Origin: Pedobacter frigiditerrae
GTDB lineage: Bacteria > Bacteroidota > Bacteroidia > Sphingobacteriales > Sphingobacteriaceae
Assembly: GCF_004331645.1 (NCBI RefSeq)
Contig: NZ_SJSK01000005.1
Span: 186,001-250,000 of the forward strand
Direction of reading: 5' to 3'
DNA length: 64,000 nucleotides
The first letter of the stretch is position 1, and every line of letters begins with the position of its first letter. Positions 27,019 through 36,504 of the stretch are shown here, in pieces. Both the position numbers and the translations under genes were made by a program. The notes under the pieces were generated by a model. That model did no database searches and was not told where the DNA came from. It saw only the letters and a program-made list of their open reading frames with translations.

Positions 27019-27549
27019 ATGGAAAAACAGCTCATCCTTAACAGCACGTTCCTCACCCGCAAGACCATGGTGGACCTCACCTGTTACCTCTTCTTCCTAC
27101 TATTCGTTTACGCTGCCACAAGTAAGCTGCTTGACTATCAGCAATCATTGCTTCAACTCTCAAAGTCACCGATTACCACTGATTACGCTGCCTTATTGGT
27201 TTGGCTTGTCCCGGTAACCGAGCTCATTATCGCGGCATTACTCCTCATACAAAGAACCCAAACCCTTGCTCTTTATGCCTGCCTTGGCTTAATGTCGCTA
27301 TTTACCACCTACATTATCGCCATCCTGAACTTCAGCGAGATCATCCCCTGCAGCTGTGGCGGCGCACTACAGAGCCTCAGCTGGAAGCAACACCTCATAT
27401 TTAACCTAGCTTTCATCGCCCTAGCTATTCTATCCATCTTCATCAAACCCAATCCAAACAAATCAGGCGAACCGAACTCGCCCCAATCATATTCCAATGG
27501 CCAATTGAATCAGGACAAACCGAAAACCTGTAAAAGAGTAGGTACTTAA
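27019..27549 (+). CDS. MauE/DoxX-type redox-associated membrane protein
   Basis: A 176-aa integral membrane protein with four hydrophobic helices (about 18-36, 57-78, 83-104, 124-144) and a Cys-x-Cys pair at 111/113 in PCSCGGAL at the membrane face. It matches the MauE (methylamine utilisation) family, thought to help form disulfides in exported proteins. Directly downstream is a small exported peptide with two cysteines, a natural substrate. It starts the MauE/DUF6520/353-aa transcript. Confidence 0.82.
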   Translation: MEKQLILNSTFLTRKTMVDLTCYLFFLLFVYAATSKLLDYQQSLLQLSKSPITTDYAALLVWLVPVTELIIAALLLIQRTQTLALYACLGLMSLFTTYIIAILNFSEIIPCSCGGALQSLSWKQHLIFNLAFIALAILSIFIKPNPNKSGEPNSPQSYSNGQLNQDKPKTCKRVGT

Positions 27550-27565
27550 ATAAAAAACCATTAAC

Positions 27566-27808
27566 ATGAAAAAATTATTTCTATCCGCTGCATTGGCAAT
27601 AGTTGCCATTGGTGGAGCAATTGCGTCGAGTGCGAGATTCGTGCCTAACCACTACAGTGATAATGCCCAGACTCCGGATATCGACTGTACTGGTGGAACC
27701 GCCTCTTGTTCGGTTTTCTATGGCGAAGCCTGGGACAAACCAGCCAGTGATGGCACAAGAGTTCTGATATCACCAGAGCAGCTAGCCCTTGAAAACTATA
27801 ACCCTTAG
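27566..27808 (+). CDS. DUF6520-type small exported peptide
   Basis: An 80-aa protein with a signal-like N-terminus (MKKLFLSAALAIVAIGGAIA) and a mature part of about 58 aa carrying Cys41 and Cys48 (DCTGGTASC), spaced for a small disulfide loop. It matches the DUF6520 style of small Bacteroidota peptides found next to MauE-like genes. It follows MauE by 16 bases. The function is unknown; possibilities are a signalling peptide or a bacteriocin-like product. Confidence 0.75.
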   Translation: MKKLFLSAALAIVAIGGAIASSARFVPNHYSDNAQTPDIDCTGGTASCSVFYGEAWDKPASDGTRVLISPEQLALENYNP

Positions 27809-27815
27809 CCACCTC

Positions 27816-27838
27816 GCCTGTCCCGATATGGGACAGGC
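27816..27838 (+). terminator. Hairpin between peptide and 353-aa genes
   Basis: GCCTGTCCC (27816-27824) and GGGACAGGC (27830-27838) form a perfect 9-bp GC-rich stem with a 5-base loop and no T-run. Its place seven bases after the peptide stop suggests a processing or attenuation hairpin that would leave more peptide than 353-aa message. Confidence 0.65.
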
Positions 27839-27849
27839 ACTAATTGCAG

Positions 27850-28905
27850 ATGAAAAAGAAAATCCTATATCTCCTGCTGGCCTTATGTATTCCAATGGCA
27901 ATACTATTTCTCGTTCAGTTACTGAATCGAACCAAGCAAAATAATGGTTTTGAACGTACCATCAGATTTCCCCAGCTTGATTTAAGAAAGACGCTCGTCC
28001 TTCCCTCTACCTCTTATATCTTTGTGCACGATAGTGACAAGGCGATAACTCTTCAGAACAGCACTGATCCTGGTGAAATTTTGATCACTGACCGCGCGTT
28101 GTCAGCTCTTAAGGTTCTGAACTTAAATACCTCAAATGCGTCATCCAGAAAAGCAAGTGCAGTTGGAAGGTCCAGCACCACATTGTACTCAATCATGGGT
28201 CGAGGCGATCAACTGTCCGCTATTTCAATAGTTACTGGCCGAATGCAACATTTCAACCTTCCAGAAAATGGATATGACCAGTTGGTGCCGATTTCCAAGA
28301 CCACGATCATAGCAAGGCAATCTTCCCTAAAAAACGGTCTACCAAGTAGGAGACTAACTAAGATATCCTATTGGAAAGCTCTGACGGAAAATAATTTTGA
28401 TCTGGATAAACAAGTGGATGCATACTTTAGCAACGATGGTATTTTAAGGAACGGTTACAACGGTAGTTTGACCTATTCCTATTTCTATCGTGGTCAGTTC
28501 CTTTGTCTAGATACTAACTTAAGATTGTTATACCGGGCAAAGACCATCGACACAGTAAGCTTTGCTAGGATAAAACTGAAAAAGTTGACTAGGAAGACCG
28601 TAAATGGTATACAAAGTCGCATCACCCAAGCTAAGCCTCCCATACTTGTCAACAGGAATTTGGTACTGGACAATGGGTTTGTTTTTATCCTTTCTGCGCT
28701 TAAGGCGGACAACGAAAATTGGTCTAACTTTAATAATAACCAGGTCATCGATAGGTATTCCCTTGTTAACGGAAGGTACCAGTACAGCTTTTACATTCCC
28801 AGATACAACGGAATCAAACCCCAAGACCTCAGTATCCATGGAAACTCAATCATTGGTATATACGGGAACTTGTTGGTGGCCTACACCATCATTTTTTCCC
28901 CTTAA
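27850..28905 (+). CDS. Membrane-anchored hypothetical protein, beta-rich
   Basis: A 351-aa protein with one N-terminal membrane anchor (ILYLLLALCIPMAILFLVQLL) and an outer part rich in beta strands with repeated D/N-G turns, consistent with a propeller fold (VHDSDKAITLQNS, GRGDQLSAISIVTGRMQHF). ATG at 27850 is preferred to the TTG at 27844. It is the third gene after MauE and the peptide. I do not recognise the family; a receptor or partner for the peptide is a guess from position. Confidence 0.6.
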   Translation: MKKKILYLLLALCIPMAILFLVQLLNRTKQNNGFERTIRFPQLDLRKTLVLPSTSYIFVHDSDKAITLQNSTDPGEILITDRALSALKVLNLNTSNASSRKASAVGRSSTTLYSIMGRGDQLSAISIVTGRMQHFNLPENGYDQLVPISKTTIIARQSSLKNGLPSRRLTKISYWKALTENNFDLDKQVDAYFSNDGILRNGYNGSLTYSYFYRGQFLCLDTNLRLLYRAKTIDTVSFARIKLKKLTRKTVNGIQSRITQAKPPILVNRNLVLDNGFVFILSALKADNENWSNFNNNQVIDRYSLVNGRYQYSFYIPRYNGIKPQDLSIHGNSIIGIYGNLLVAYTIIFSP

Positions 28906-29653
28906 GTTAAAAAAAACAAGTCTTCACCACGCTATCACAAAAAAAAGAATGGCAGTTAGCTTGTAGAATGAGAACTTCCGCCAATTTTTACCATTAATTA
29001 ACATTTGAATACCAGGGAAAACTTGCTTACAGAATCACTCACGTTTTTTTGATTTTTTAGTTGAAGTAACTAATAGACCAAGTATGCTAGTTTTATTTAC
29101 AACGTTAATCAAATATGTTTTTCGTTGGACTCAATAGGCCTTATCAATCAATATTAGCCTTGGTAAAAGTTAGCTGAAAGTCTTCCTAATCAATATCATT
29201 CAAAAAAAAAGTTAATTTTTGACCGGAGAAAATGGTAAAGAACTGATTTGCGAAGTCGTTGGGCACAGCAAACAAGGTTGCATCTAGAACTTCTTCAATG
29301 GGGGCTTAAAGAGTGTTCTATCTGGCAAAAAGTTTCTAATTCAGATGGTCGTTTTGATGTAAGAGAATAGTTAACTCAACTCCAGTTTTTTGGTTCTCAA
29401 TAATTTCCCTATGAGACAGAGTCCTTTTCATCCTGAGTTTATGCTTTTTGTCAAAGCTAGGCGAAATTCGTAAAAAATGCAGCCCAGTAAAATGGTATTG
29501 AAGAAGCTTGATTTACGCCTTTTAAAAAATTGGATTAATCATATTACAATCTTAACTTTACTTTAACCATCAATTAATCTATAAAGTTGATTTTGGCATT
29601 TTTAAATACAACATTCTTAACCTTAATATTTACACAGATAAACCATTCACTCC
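28906..29653. other. 748-base intergenic region
   Basis: No intact gene. In one plus-strand frame around 29281-29370 a protein-like stretch (HLELLQWGLKECSIWQKVSN, then SDGRFDVRE and a stop) suggests the tail of a lost gene, but I cannot name it. The last 120 bases are AT-rich leader for the gene at 29654. I see no consensus promoter or hairpin. Confidence 0.35.
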
Positions 29654-30205
29654 ATGAGGAACTTAAAATTGATCATTCTTGCCAGTGCCTTCATTATTCT
29701 GGCATTATCATGTAAGAAGTTCAGTCCATATGACCCTAATCCAAAACCTGTTCTACCTCCCATTTCTGCCGAGGGACGCAATACATTTGGCCTTATGTTT
29801 GGTTCAGAGGTATGGACTCCAAATTTTTATTCTGCATCTGCAATATTGTCTGCAAATTATCCTGGAATTCTCAGTAACCCTAGGCTACATATCGTTTGCC
29901 TTAGAAAAAGCACCCGTACCATAGGGAAAATTGATGACTTTACACTTGAATATTTTAGCTCAAACATAAGCGTTGGCACGTATCCTCTGAATACCAACAA
30001 CAGTAAGATTGTTGCAATTGTAAAGTTTCCTGATAATAAAGAAAAAGAATACCAATTGGAAGACACTGGAACCATAACCTTTAGCCGTTGGGACATGGGA
30101 AATAAGATTGCATCCGGGACCTTTTCAATGACCTTAAAAGATGCGACATCCGGTGAGAAGGTATCCATAACAGAAGGCCGTTTTGATCTAAAATTTGGCG
30201 ATTAG
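29654..30205 (+). CDS. DUF6252-like lipoprotein
   Basis: A 183-aa lipoprotein (ILALSC lipobox) with a beta-sandwich-like body ending GTFSMTLKDATSGEKVSITEGRFDLKF, which resembles the DUF6252/DUF5025 group of Bacteroidota lipoproteins. Surface or periplasmic. No known function. It is probably transcribed separately from the hydrolase that follows 105 bases later. Confidence 0.65.
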   Translation: MRNLKLIILASAFIILALSCKKFSPYDPNPKPVLPPISAEGRNTFGLMFGSEVWTPNFYSASAILSANYPGILSNPRLHIVCLRKSTRTIGKIDDFTLEYFSSNISVGTYPLNTNNSKIVAIVKFPDNKEKEYQLEDTGTITFSRWDMGNKIASGTFSMTLKDATSGEKVSITEGRFDLKFGD

Positions 30206-30310
30206 TCAAATTTGTCGGTAGCATTTTTATTATCTAAATTATCCAAAACATATCAGTCCCATATTCAATCTGTACTGACAATCAATAAGCCATACTAATT
30301 GCTCTCAAAC

Positions 30311-33300
30311 ATGAAATATTCTTTAATCTTAGGCTTAATTGTCTTAAGCCTATGTGTGCATGCGCAAACTCTTCGCGTGAATTCTTCCACTTCCAATGGC
30401 GTTACAAAAACAGATTCTCTTTGGTATACTCACCAAGAATATTTGGGCCATGTTTTCGGCAACTTGAATTTTGCAGAGGTAACCTCAAATTTCCTAATCG
30501 ATCGGGCACCAGGAAAACTATCGACAACTGCACATGACGGTAAGAACAGCAATGATTCAACAATACGCTCTACCTTACATGCCATGGGCATATATACAAA
30601 CTTTTATTATGCTGCACTTGATACCAATGGAAGTTATGCCCCTCAACATCCTCAATCTCTAGCAACAGCTATCAATGATAATTGGGCAATAAATCAAATA
30701 CCTATTCTACTAATCAACCATAGCTACCATAGTATTCGGTCAGATGCCGCCAGCCTGGGGCTTTTTACTACCAATGTAGATACCACCATACTTTATGACA
30801 ACACTACCAGGACAATTTCTCCATATCAGAAGCATCGACTATTCGCAGGAATGCCTTTCTTTAAGGGAAGGGATTTTGCTTCTAATGGAGATGTAGTGTT
30901 TAACATCCTTCCGACCACTATGCTTGTAACCGATACTATCGCTGGGCAAATCCAAATAGATTTTGGAGATGGGAATGGCTATGTTAATGTGACTGCAAAT
31001 ACGTTGAAGTCTATTTATTATTCATCATCTGGACCCAAAATAATCAATATCAAGCAAGGAGGATTGGAAAGCACATCAGGGTTCAATTTCATCAAAAATG
31101 AACTGTTCTTTAATATGCAACCATTCCCAACGCCTTCCGAAGAGGCAAATAGGACACTAAACCGTTTAGGCGGTTCAGGAACTATTGTAGAAAGAGAGAT
31201 TGGTTCGAGCTGTGATAACACCTTTGATAAACCCATCATCGTTGTAGAGGGCTTTAATATCGAAGAAGCCTTGGACGCTCGTCAGTTGTTAAATTCCCTA
31301 AACCCTAATGGCCTCGTCACCCAATTGCGTGCCTTGGGATATGATTTTGTAACTGTAAGGTTCACGAATAATACTGCTAGTATTTTTGACAATGCACAGG
31401 CTTTACGACAGGTTATAGAAGACGTTAATACAGAAAAAGCGGGAAGCAACAAAATTAACATCATTGGATTAAGTATGGGTGGTTTGATCACCAAATATTG
31501 CCTAAAGGATATGGAAGATAATTCAATCGCCCATAATGTAGAAAATTTTTTTTCTTACGATGCGCCGCATCAGGGGGCTTATATACCATTGGGCATCCAA
31601 CACTTGCTATTTGATGCTTCTAAAGCCCTATCTCAAGTTAAGTACGATCCAAATGTGATGACCTTAACGGCACAACTAAATTCTGATGCCGGCACCCAAC
31701 TTTTACAGCAACATAGAAATGGGGTAACGGTTAATGGAAGAAACACTTTTGCCAACACTTATGCGGCTAAGGGATACCCTACTCAATGTAATAATTATGG
31801 AATCGCAAATGGACGTGCAGACGGTGTTGGTTTGGGCTATCCAGACGCGGCTCAATTATTAGACTTTAGAGCAGAAACATATTATTTATTTAGGGTTTAT
31901 AACCATAAGCAAGAATTATACTCTACAAGTGTGAATAACTCAACTATCTCCTATCTGAGAAGCAGCGGATTTGCGACGAGCATCTTTGGGCCGAAAGGGA
32001 TATATAAAGTTAGCTCTAGGGTTAAGTTTGATGGCGAATTGTCCCATGAAACAGTTCCAGGAAGTACGGCTCCTTTTATTGATGAATACGAGACTAATCT
32101 TCTTGCAAGTTTCAGGGGTAGCGCAGATATTTGGTCGCAGTTTATTGATAGACAGATTTCAACCTTTGTACCTACAGCGTCTGCACTAGATTTGAATAAT
32201 CAGAATTATGGTGCCAATGGATTTTACTTTTCTCAAAACCCCTATTACAATCTCACAACTGATTCAAATCCTTTATCGAAAACTCCATTTGATGATATTA
32301 GCTACCCATCTACCAGTGAGGAACACCTTCTAATGTCCCCAAGGGTTACCAACTTTGTCTTCGAAAAGATATATGGTTCCCCCATACCAAGCACGTGCGC
32401 TGGAATCTGTGCCGCTACTGCTGAATTCAGTGGACTTGTAAATGTATGTAATGTCGCAAACCCTGAGATTACCTTTACGAATATGCCGTCTGGAGTAATT
32501 GTAAATTGGGTATTGCCAAGTGGATTATCGGTATTAAGTGGACAGGGAACTAATAGCATAAGGATTAACCACGCTGCTACTGGAACATACACTGGGGGTT
32601 ACGTCACATTGTCAAGACCTGGTTGCCCCACTGCAAGCTATGGTTTCACAGTCCAGTTCACTGAGCCAACTAGCATTTCTGGACCTGCACAACTTTGTAC
32701 AAATTCTACTTACAACATTCCAAATCTTCCAAACGGAGCGGTGGTTACCTGGGAGGTGATTGGGTCGTCGGCAGAAATTACCGAAAACTATAATGACCAT
32801 GTGGTTCTGAGTGGGGTAGACAATGGACAGGTCAAACTGAAGGCCACTGTCGTTTCCAGCTGCGGCACACATATAATTGAAAGTCCGTATATTAACAATG
32901 GTTGGCCATATTATGTCACCCTTACCGACATCTACAACGATGGTATGGGAACTTCGCAAGGCTACTTATGCAGTGACGCATGGTCGTTCGATAATTACCA
33001 TAACACGTTTTCATATATAATTCCTTCGGGATCTGGTACAGTTACCTTACATTACCAGATTTATGGTTCATCTGGCCTGGTCTATTCCAATGACGTGACC
33101 GTTACCGGCACACAGATACTTCCCAACAACCTTGCCAATGGCACCTATACCCTCGACGTTTGGATAAGCGGTGGCCCTTGCAACCTGAGCACAGAACTTT
33201 CCGAGGTAGAGATCATTTACCAGAGTTGCGACCTGTCAAAGATCTCGGTCTACCCTAATCCCGCAAATTCAGAGCTAAACATTAGTTTTTCCTCGGAAGC

Positions 33301-33511
33301 CAAGCATATGGATATTTCAAGGGCAACAAAGCAATCTTTTTCAGTTAAGCTGTTCAATGAGAAAGGTAGGTTGGTCAAAGAAGGCAGGACGTATCCGGCG
33401 AATAACAGGGAAATCCGCCTGCAGGTTGCCGACTTGCCAAACGGCACCTATTTCCTGCATGTCTTTGAAGGGAAAAAGGTTACCAAGCGCCAAATTATAG
33501 TTGCCCATTAA
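30311..33511 (+). CDS. T9SS-exported alpha/beta hydrolase with PKD-like domains
   Basis: A 1066-aa secreted protein. A signal peptide (MKYSLILGLIVLSLCVHAQ) precedes a long N-terminal region, then a lipase/PGAP1-like alpha/beta-hydrolase core with NIIGLSMGGL, in which Ser388 would be the nucleophile, and later FSYDAPHQGAYIP. Two Ig/PKD-like beta domains follow (about 700-960). The C-terminus is a type A T9SS sorting domain (SVYPNPANSELNISF, LPNGTYFLHVFEGKKVTKRQI). ATG at 30311 is chosen over the TTG at 30299. Likely a cell-surface or released esterase; substrate unknown. Confidence 0.8.
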   Translation: MKYSLILGLIVLSLCVHAQTLRVNSSTSNGVTKTDSLWYTHQEYLGHVFGNLNFAEVTSNFLIDRAPGKLSTTAHDGKNSNDSTIRSTLHAMGIYTNFYYAALDTNGSYAPQHPQSLATAINDNWAINQIPILLINHSYHSIRSDAASLGLFTTNVDTTILYDNTTRTISPYQKHRLFAGMPFFKGRDFASNGDVVFNILPTTMLVTDTIAGQIQIDFGDGNGYVNVTANTLKSIYYSSSGPKIINIKQGGLESTSGFNFIKNELFFNMQPFPTPSEEANRTLNRLGGSGTIVEREIGSSCDNTFDKPIIVVEGFNIEEALDARQLLNSLNPNGLVTQLRALGYDFVTVRFTNNTASIFDNAQALRQVIEDVNTEKAGSNKINIIGLSMGGLITKYCLKDMEDNSIAHNVENFFSYDAPHQGAYIPLGIQHLLFDASKALSQVKYDPNVMTLTAQLNSDAGTQLLQQHRNGVTVNGRNTFANTYAAKGYPTQCNNYGIANGRADGVGLGYPDAAQLLDFRAETYYLFRVYNHKQELYSTSVNNSTISYLRSSGFATSIFGPKGIYKVSSRVKFDGELSHETVPGSTAPFIDEYETNLLASFRGSADIWSQFIDRQISTFVPTASALDLNNQNYGANGFYFSQNPYYNLTTDSNPLSKTPFDDISYPSTSEEHLLMSPRVTNFVFEKIYGSPIPSTCAGICAATAEFSGLVNVCNVANPEITFTNMPSGVIVNWVLPSGLSVLSGQGTNSIRINHAATGTYTGGYVTLSRPGCPTASYGFTVQFTEPTSISGPAQLCTNSTYNIPNLPNGAVVTWEVIGSSAEITENYNDHVVLSGVDNGQVKLKATVVSSCGTHIIESPYINNGWPYYVTLTDIYNDGMGTSQGYLCSDAWSFDNYHNTFSYIIPSGSGTVTLHYQIYGSSGLVYSNDVTVTGTQILPNNLANGTYTLDVWISGGPCNLSTELSEVEIIYQSCDLSKISVYPNPANSELNISFSSEAKHMDISRATKQSFSVKLFNEKGRLVKEGRTYPANNREIRLQVADLPNGTYFLHVFEGKKVTKRQIIVAH

Positions 33512-33555
33512 CCATTAGTACCAATCAAGGTAAATTCATCAATTCCCTAAAGGGT

Positions 33556-33587
33556 AAGCCCTGCTAATCCATTCGACAGCAGGGCTT
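33556..33587. terminator. Bidirectional terminator hairpin
   Basis: AAGCCCTGCT (33556-33565) pairs perfectly with AGCAGGGCTT (33578-33587), loop of 12 bases, between the convergent genes ending at 33511 and 33629. No long T-run. Confidence 0.6.
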
Positions 33588-33628
33588 GTACATAATGGGC
33601 TTAGTTATTCCATGTTCATTTGACGGGC

Positions 33629-35116
33629 TTAATTCTCAGCCAAAGCCTCATTGATCGTTTTTAGGATGGCCTCCGGTCCCGGTTCTCCCTTCAACCTGGA
33701 AAAGACCTTGCCATCTTTACCAACAAGTAGGATGAAGGGCGAGTAACTCAAGTTGTAATACTTAGGAAATGGGTGGCCGAACATAAGTCCATCGGTAAAT
33801 ACGTTTAGATCGTGTTTACTCGTATAAAGACCACTATTGATTCCCTCGATCCACTTTTCCCTGTTTCGATCGGTGCTGATGCTTAGGACGACAAAATCAT
33901 CCCTGTTGCCAATCTTTGGTCGGATCTGCTTTTCAAACATATCATGAAATACTGCGCAGTTACCGCATCCTACCCCCCACATATCGATAAGTACTACTTT
34001 GCCTTTAAGGGAGCTAGTGGTGATCCTGTTGCCTTTTAGGTCTGAAAATGAGGCCTCAAAAAGCTGCTTTCCCTTGCTCAGCTTGAGTATGTTGGATATC
34101 TCGTTTCGAAGAAAGGGAATTTCAACCAAGCGTTGCGCATCAACCATCAATGAATCAAGTTCGCCCCTGTTGAACTCAAGCAGGCCCAATCCTAAGGGGT
34201 TGACAAGTAGCCAGGCCAAGAGCTGGCTCTTGATCGGCTGTGGATATACGCTCTTTATTCTGTCATAGCATGCCTGAAGGGATGTGCCATTTCGATCGCC
34301 GTTAAAGATAAGCTCAAATTTAACCCTCCCAGACAGATTAATAATGTATATTGGGCACAGGGTCATCAAAGGGTTTGGTCTATAGCTGAATTCACTTTCC
34401 CTGAGGTTAAAGTATTTCCTGAGCAGAATGCGGTTGGAGCCAACTTCAATCCAAGGCTTCCTCCACATATTGTATAGCCAGTAATCCCATTTCGAAAATA
34501 GGTTGGCGTACTCATAATCAATTAGCTTCATCATTATAGGTCCCAATTTGTGAAATTCAAGTATTTTTCGTTTTCTTTCAAGAGCATTTCTCATTATTCC
34601 ATCCAACAGGGTCAACTTTGACTCAATGTCTGACGGTTGGTGAAGTCCAAGTTTAATTGGCACTTCTGCCAGGCCCTGTTGGAATTCCTGTAAGTCCCTA
34701 ACGACATTGTACTTTTCCGCCCCCTTGCCATTGAATGAAGCATGGTCCCCAGCCGAATCGCAGGTGATAACCACCCTTATGTCATCACCTGGCTCCACGA
34801 AATATTTGTCGAGCTTAACGAACTTCCCATTCCGGTGCGCCGCCTGGACAGCAATTGAGCTGGGCTTGCTAAAATAGGGCAGCTTGAATTCAAAGTTCCC
34901 CTCGGGTCCTGGTACCACCCAAATTACCTGCGGGTCATAAATAATGGAATTTGGACGATAAAGGTGTATGAGCAGGCTATCTACCGGACTTGCACCCTTG
35001 TCCAGCTTGATCAATCCGTGAAAAACAGGACGGGCCGGATTCCCCTCGGTGGCCATTGCCGCGAAACCTAGCAGCATAAAGGCCGATAGGCAGGTGATTT
35101 GCTTGATTATTTTCAT
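33629..35116 (-). CDS. TlpA-type thioredoxin-fold protein
   Basis: A 495-aa exported protein. The signal peptide is followed by a DUF4369-like beta domain (FHGLIKLDKGASPVDSLLIHLYRP), a helical middle and a C-terminal AhpC/TlpA thioredoxin domain (about 355-490) with Cys384-Gly-Asn-Cys387 in MWGVGCGNCAVFH. CGNC is a usable redox pair, unlike the usual CxPC. In Sphingobacteriaceae such proteins are often encoded with SusC/SusD pairs, as here (11 bases after SusD). Role: periplasmic thiol reduction, or a structural role. Confidence 0.85.
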   Translation of the reverse strand: MKIIKQITCLSAFMLLGFAAMATEGNPARPVFHGLIKLDKGASPVDSLLIHLYRPNSIIYDPQVIWVVPGPEGNFEFKLPYFSKPSSIAVQAAHRNGKFVKLDKYFVEPGDDIRVVITCDSAGDHASFNGKGAEKYNVVRDLQEFQQGLAEVPIKLGLHQPSDIESKLTLLDGIMRNALERKRKILEFHKLGPIMMKLIDYEYANLFSKWDYWLYNMWRKPWIEVGSNRILLRKYFNLRESEFSYRPNPLMTLCPIYIINLSGRVKFELIFNGDRNGTSLQACYDRIKSVYPQPIKSQLLAWLLVNPLGLGLLEFNRGELDSLMVDAQRLVEIPFLRNEISNILKLSKGKQLFEASFSDLKGNRITTSSLKGKVVLIDMWGVGCGNCAVFHDMFEKQIRPKIGNRDDFVVLSISTDRNREKWIEGINSGLYTSKHDLNVFTDGLMFGHPFPKYYNLSYSPFILLVGKDGKVFSRLKGEPGPEAILKTINEALAEN

Positions 35117-35127
35117 ATGGACTTGAT

Positions 35128-36501
35128 TTAGTATCCCTCGTTCTGGGTAATGTTTTGATTTCTATTGACCTCATCTTTTGCTATCGGGTACAATACGTCC
35201 GTAGCTTGCCAGTTTGCCTTTATCGGAGCAAGAACCAACGTTGCGGTGCCAGTCCTTTTAAGGTCGAGCCAACGGTGTCCCCACTCGCCTAGCAATTCCA
35301 CTCTGCGCTCGCCCTGTATTGCTGAAAGCAGCTGAGACTTGTTTAGCGTTAACCCCAGCCCACTCAATCCAGCCCTTACCCTGATGACATTGAGATCAGA
35401 CAGGCCACCAGCAAGGTTATCTAGGTTAACACGTGCCTCCGCCCGAATCAGGTACAGCTCTGCTAAGCGTAATACCATTGAATGTTCGGTAACGGTAGTA
35501 GAGGATTTGACCTTGTACTTAAATGGATAATAATAGGTGCCGGTTGCATTGACAAAACTCCTGACCCAATTGACCTTTCTCTGGTCTCCAACTTCAAAGC
35601 CGTTAACGGCAAGGTTAGCACTTAGTGAGACCTGGATAGGCGTGGCTGTCAGGATAAGCAAGTTCCCCTCGTTAGTGTTGGCACCCGCAGGAGGCATCAA
35701 TTGCCATATAGCTTCCTGACTATTCTTTAAAAATATGTTATTCAGCCCAACCAGCGCATAAACGCTTGTCATATCGATTACCTTAGAGGCATAAACTTCA
35801 GCGTTCTTAAAATCGCCAATGTACAGGTAAACCCTTGCCAGTAGTGCCCTTGCTGCAGCCTTGTTGGGCCTACTTCTTTCTCCGCCCACATAAGCATCTG
35901 CCAAAAGTGTTTCAGCCTCTTGCAAGTCTGCAACGAGTTGCGCATAGACTTCACCAACAGGTTTTCGACTGGCAATCGCATTCAGGCGCTGGTCGGTGGT
36001 AAGATGAAGGGGAACAGCGCCAAAAAGATTGACTAGGTAAAAATAATTAAATGCCCTTGTAAAAAGTGCCTCTCCCCGTAGACCTGCAGCTACAGATGGG
36101 CTCAGCACCTTGCTCTCTGACAAGCCTTCGAGAACAGAGTTGGAGGCGTAGATACGCTGATAGACAGAAAGCCATAAATTGGCAAGTACGCTATTATCGG
36201 CAGGAACCTGATTGATATTAAAGGGAATCAATACAGTGCTGTAAGCAATATATTCATCGGCAGAAAGCCCACATATGGTAGAAATACTCCCACTGTCCCC
36301 GGAGCCATACCCAGAGGCCGCCATCGAGCTATAGATGCCCAGCACCGCCGAGGTGGCAACTTCGTCACTCTTGAAAACCGTTGCCGGCACCAAGCTATTG
36401 GATGGCGGATCAATTTCAAGGAATCCCTTGCATGACCATTGGACAAGGCAAAGCGCCAGTGCCAAGACCACATTTAGTTTTTTAATATTTTTCATGCTCA
36501 T
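35128..36501 (-). CDS. SusD/RagB-family outer-membrane lipoprotein
   Basis: A 457-aa surface lipoprotein (lipobox VQWSC) that captures nutrient for the SusC partner. Family features include CKGFLEIDPPSNSLVP at the N-terminus, TPR-like helices (ALFTRAFNYFYLVNLFGAVPL, ARALLARVYLYIGDFKNAEVYA) and GEWGHRWLDLKRTG near the end. It starts three bases after SusC. The ligand is unknown, and the absence of hydrolase genes beside it suggests a peptide or small oligomer rather than a complex glycan. Confidence 0.92.
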   Translation of the reverse strand: MSMKNIKKLNVVLALALCLVQWSCKGFLEIDPPSNSLVPATVFKSDEVATSAVLGIYSSMAASGYGSGDSGSISTICGLSADEYIAYSTVLIPFNINQVPADNSVLANLWLSVYQRIYASNSVLEGLSESKVLSPSVAAGLRGEALFTRAFNYFYLVNLFGAVPLHLTTDQRLNAIASRKPVGEVYAQLVADLQEAETLLADAYVGGERSRPNKAAARALLARVYLYIGDFKNAEVYASKVIDMTSVYALVGLNNIFLKNSQEAIWQLMPPAGANTNEGNLLILTATPIQVSLSANLAVNGFEVGDQRKVNWVRSFVNATGTYYYPFKYKVKSSTTVTEHSMVLRLAELYLIRAEARVNLDNLAGGLSDLNVIRVRAGLSGLGLTLNKSQLLSAIQGERRVELLGEWGHRWLDLKRTGTATLVLAPIKANWQATDVLYPIAKDEVNRNQNITQNEGY

Positions 36502-36504
36502 GAT

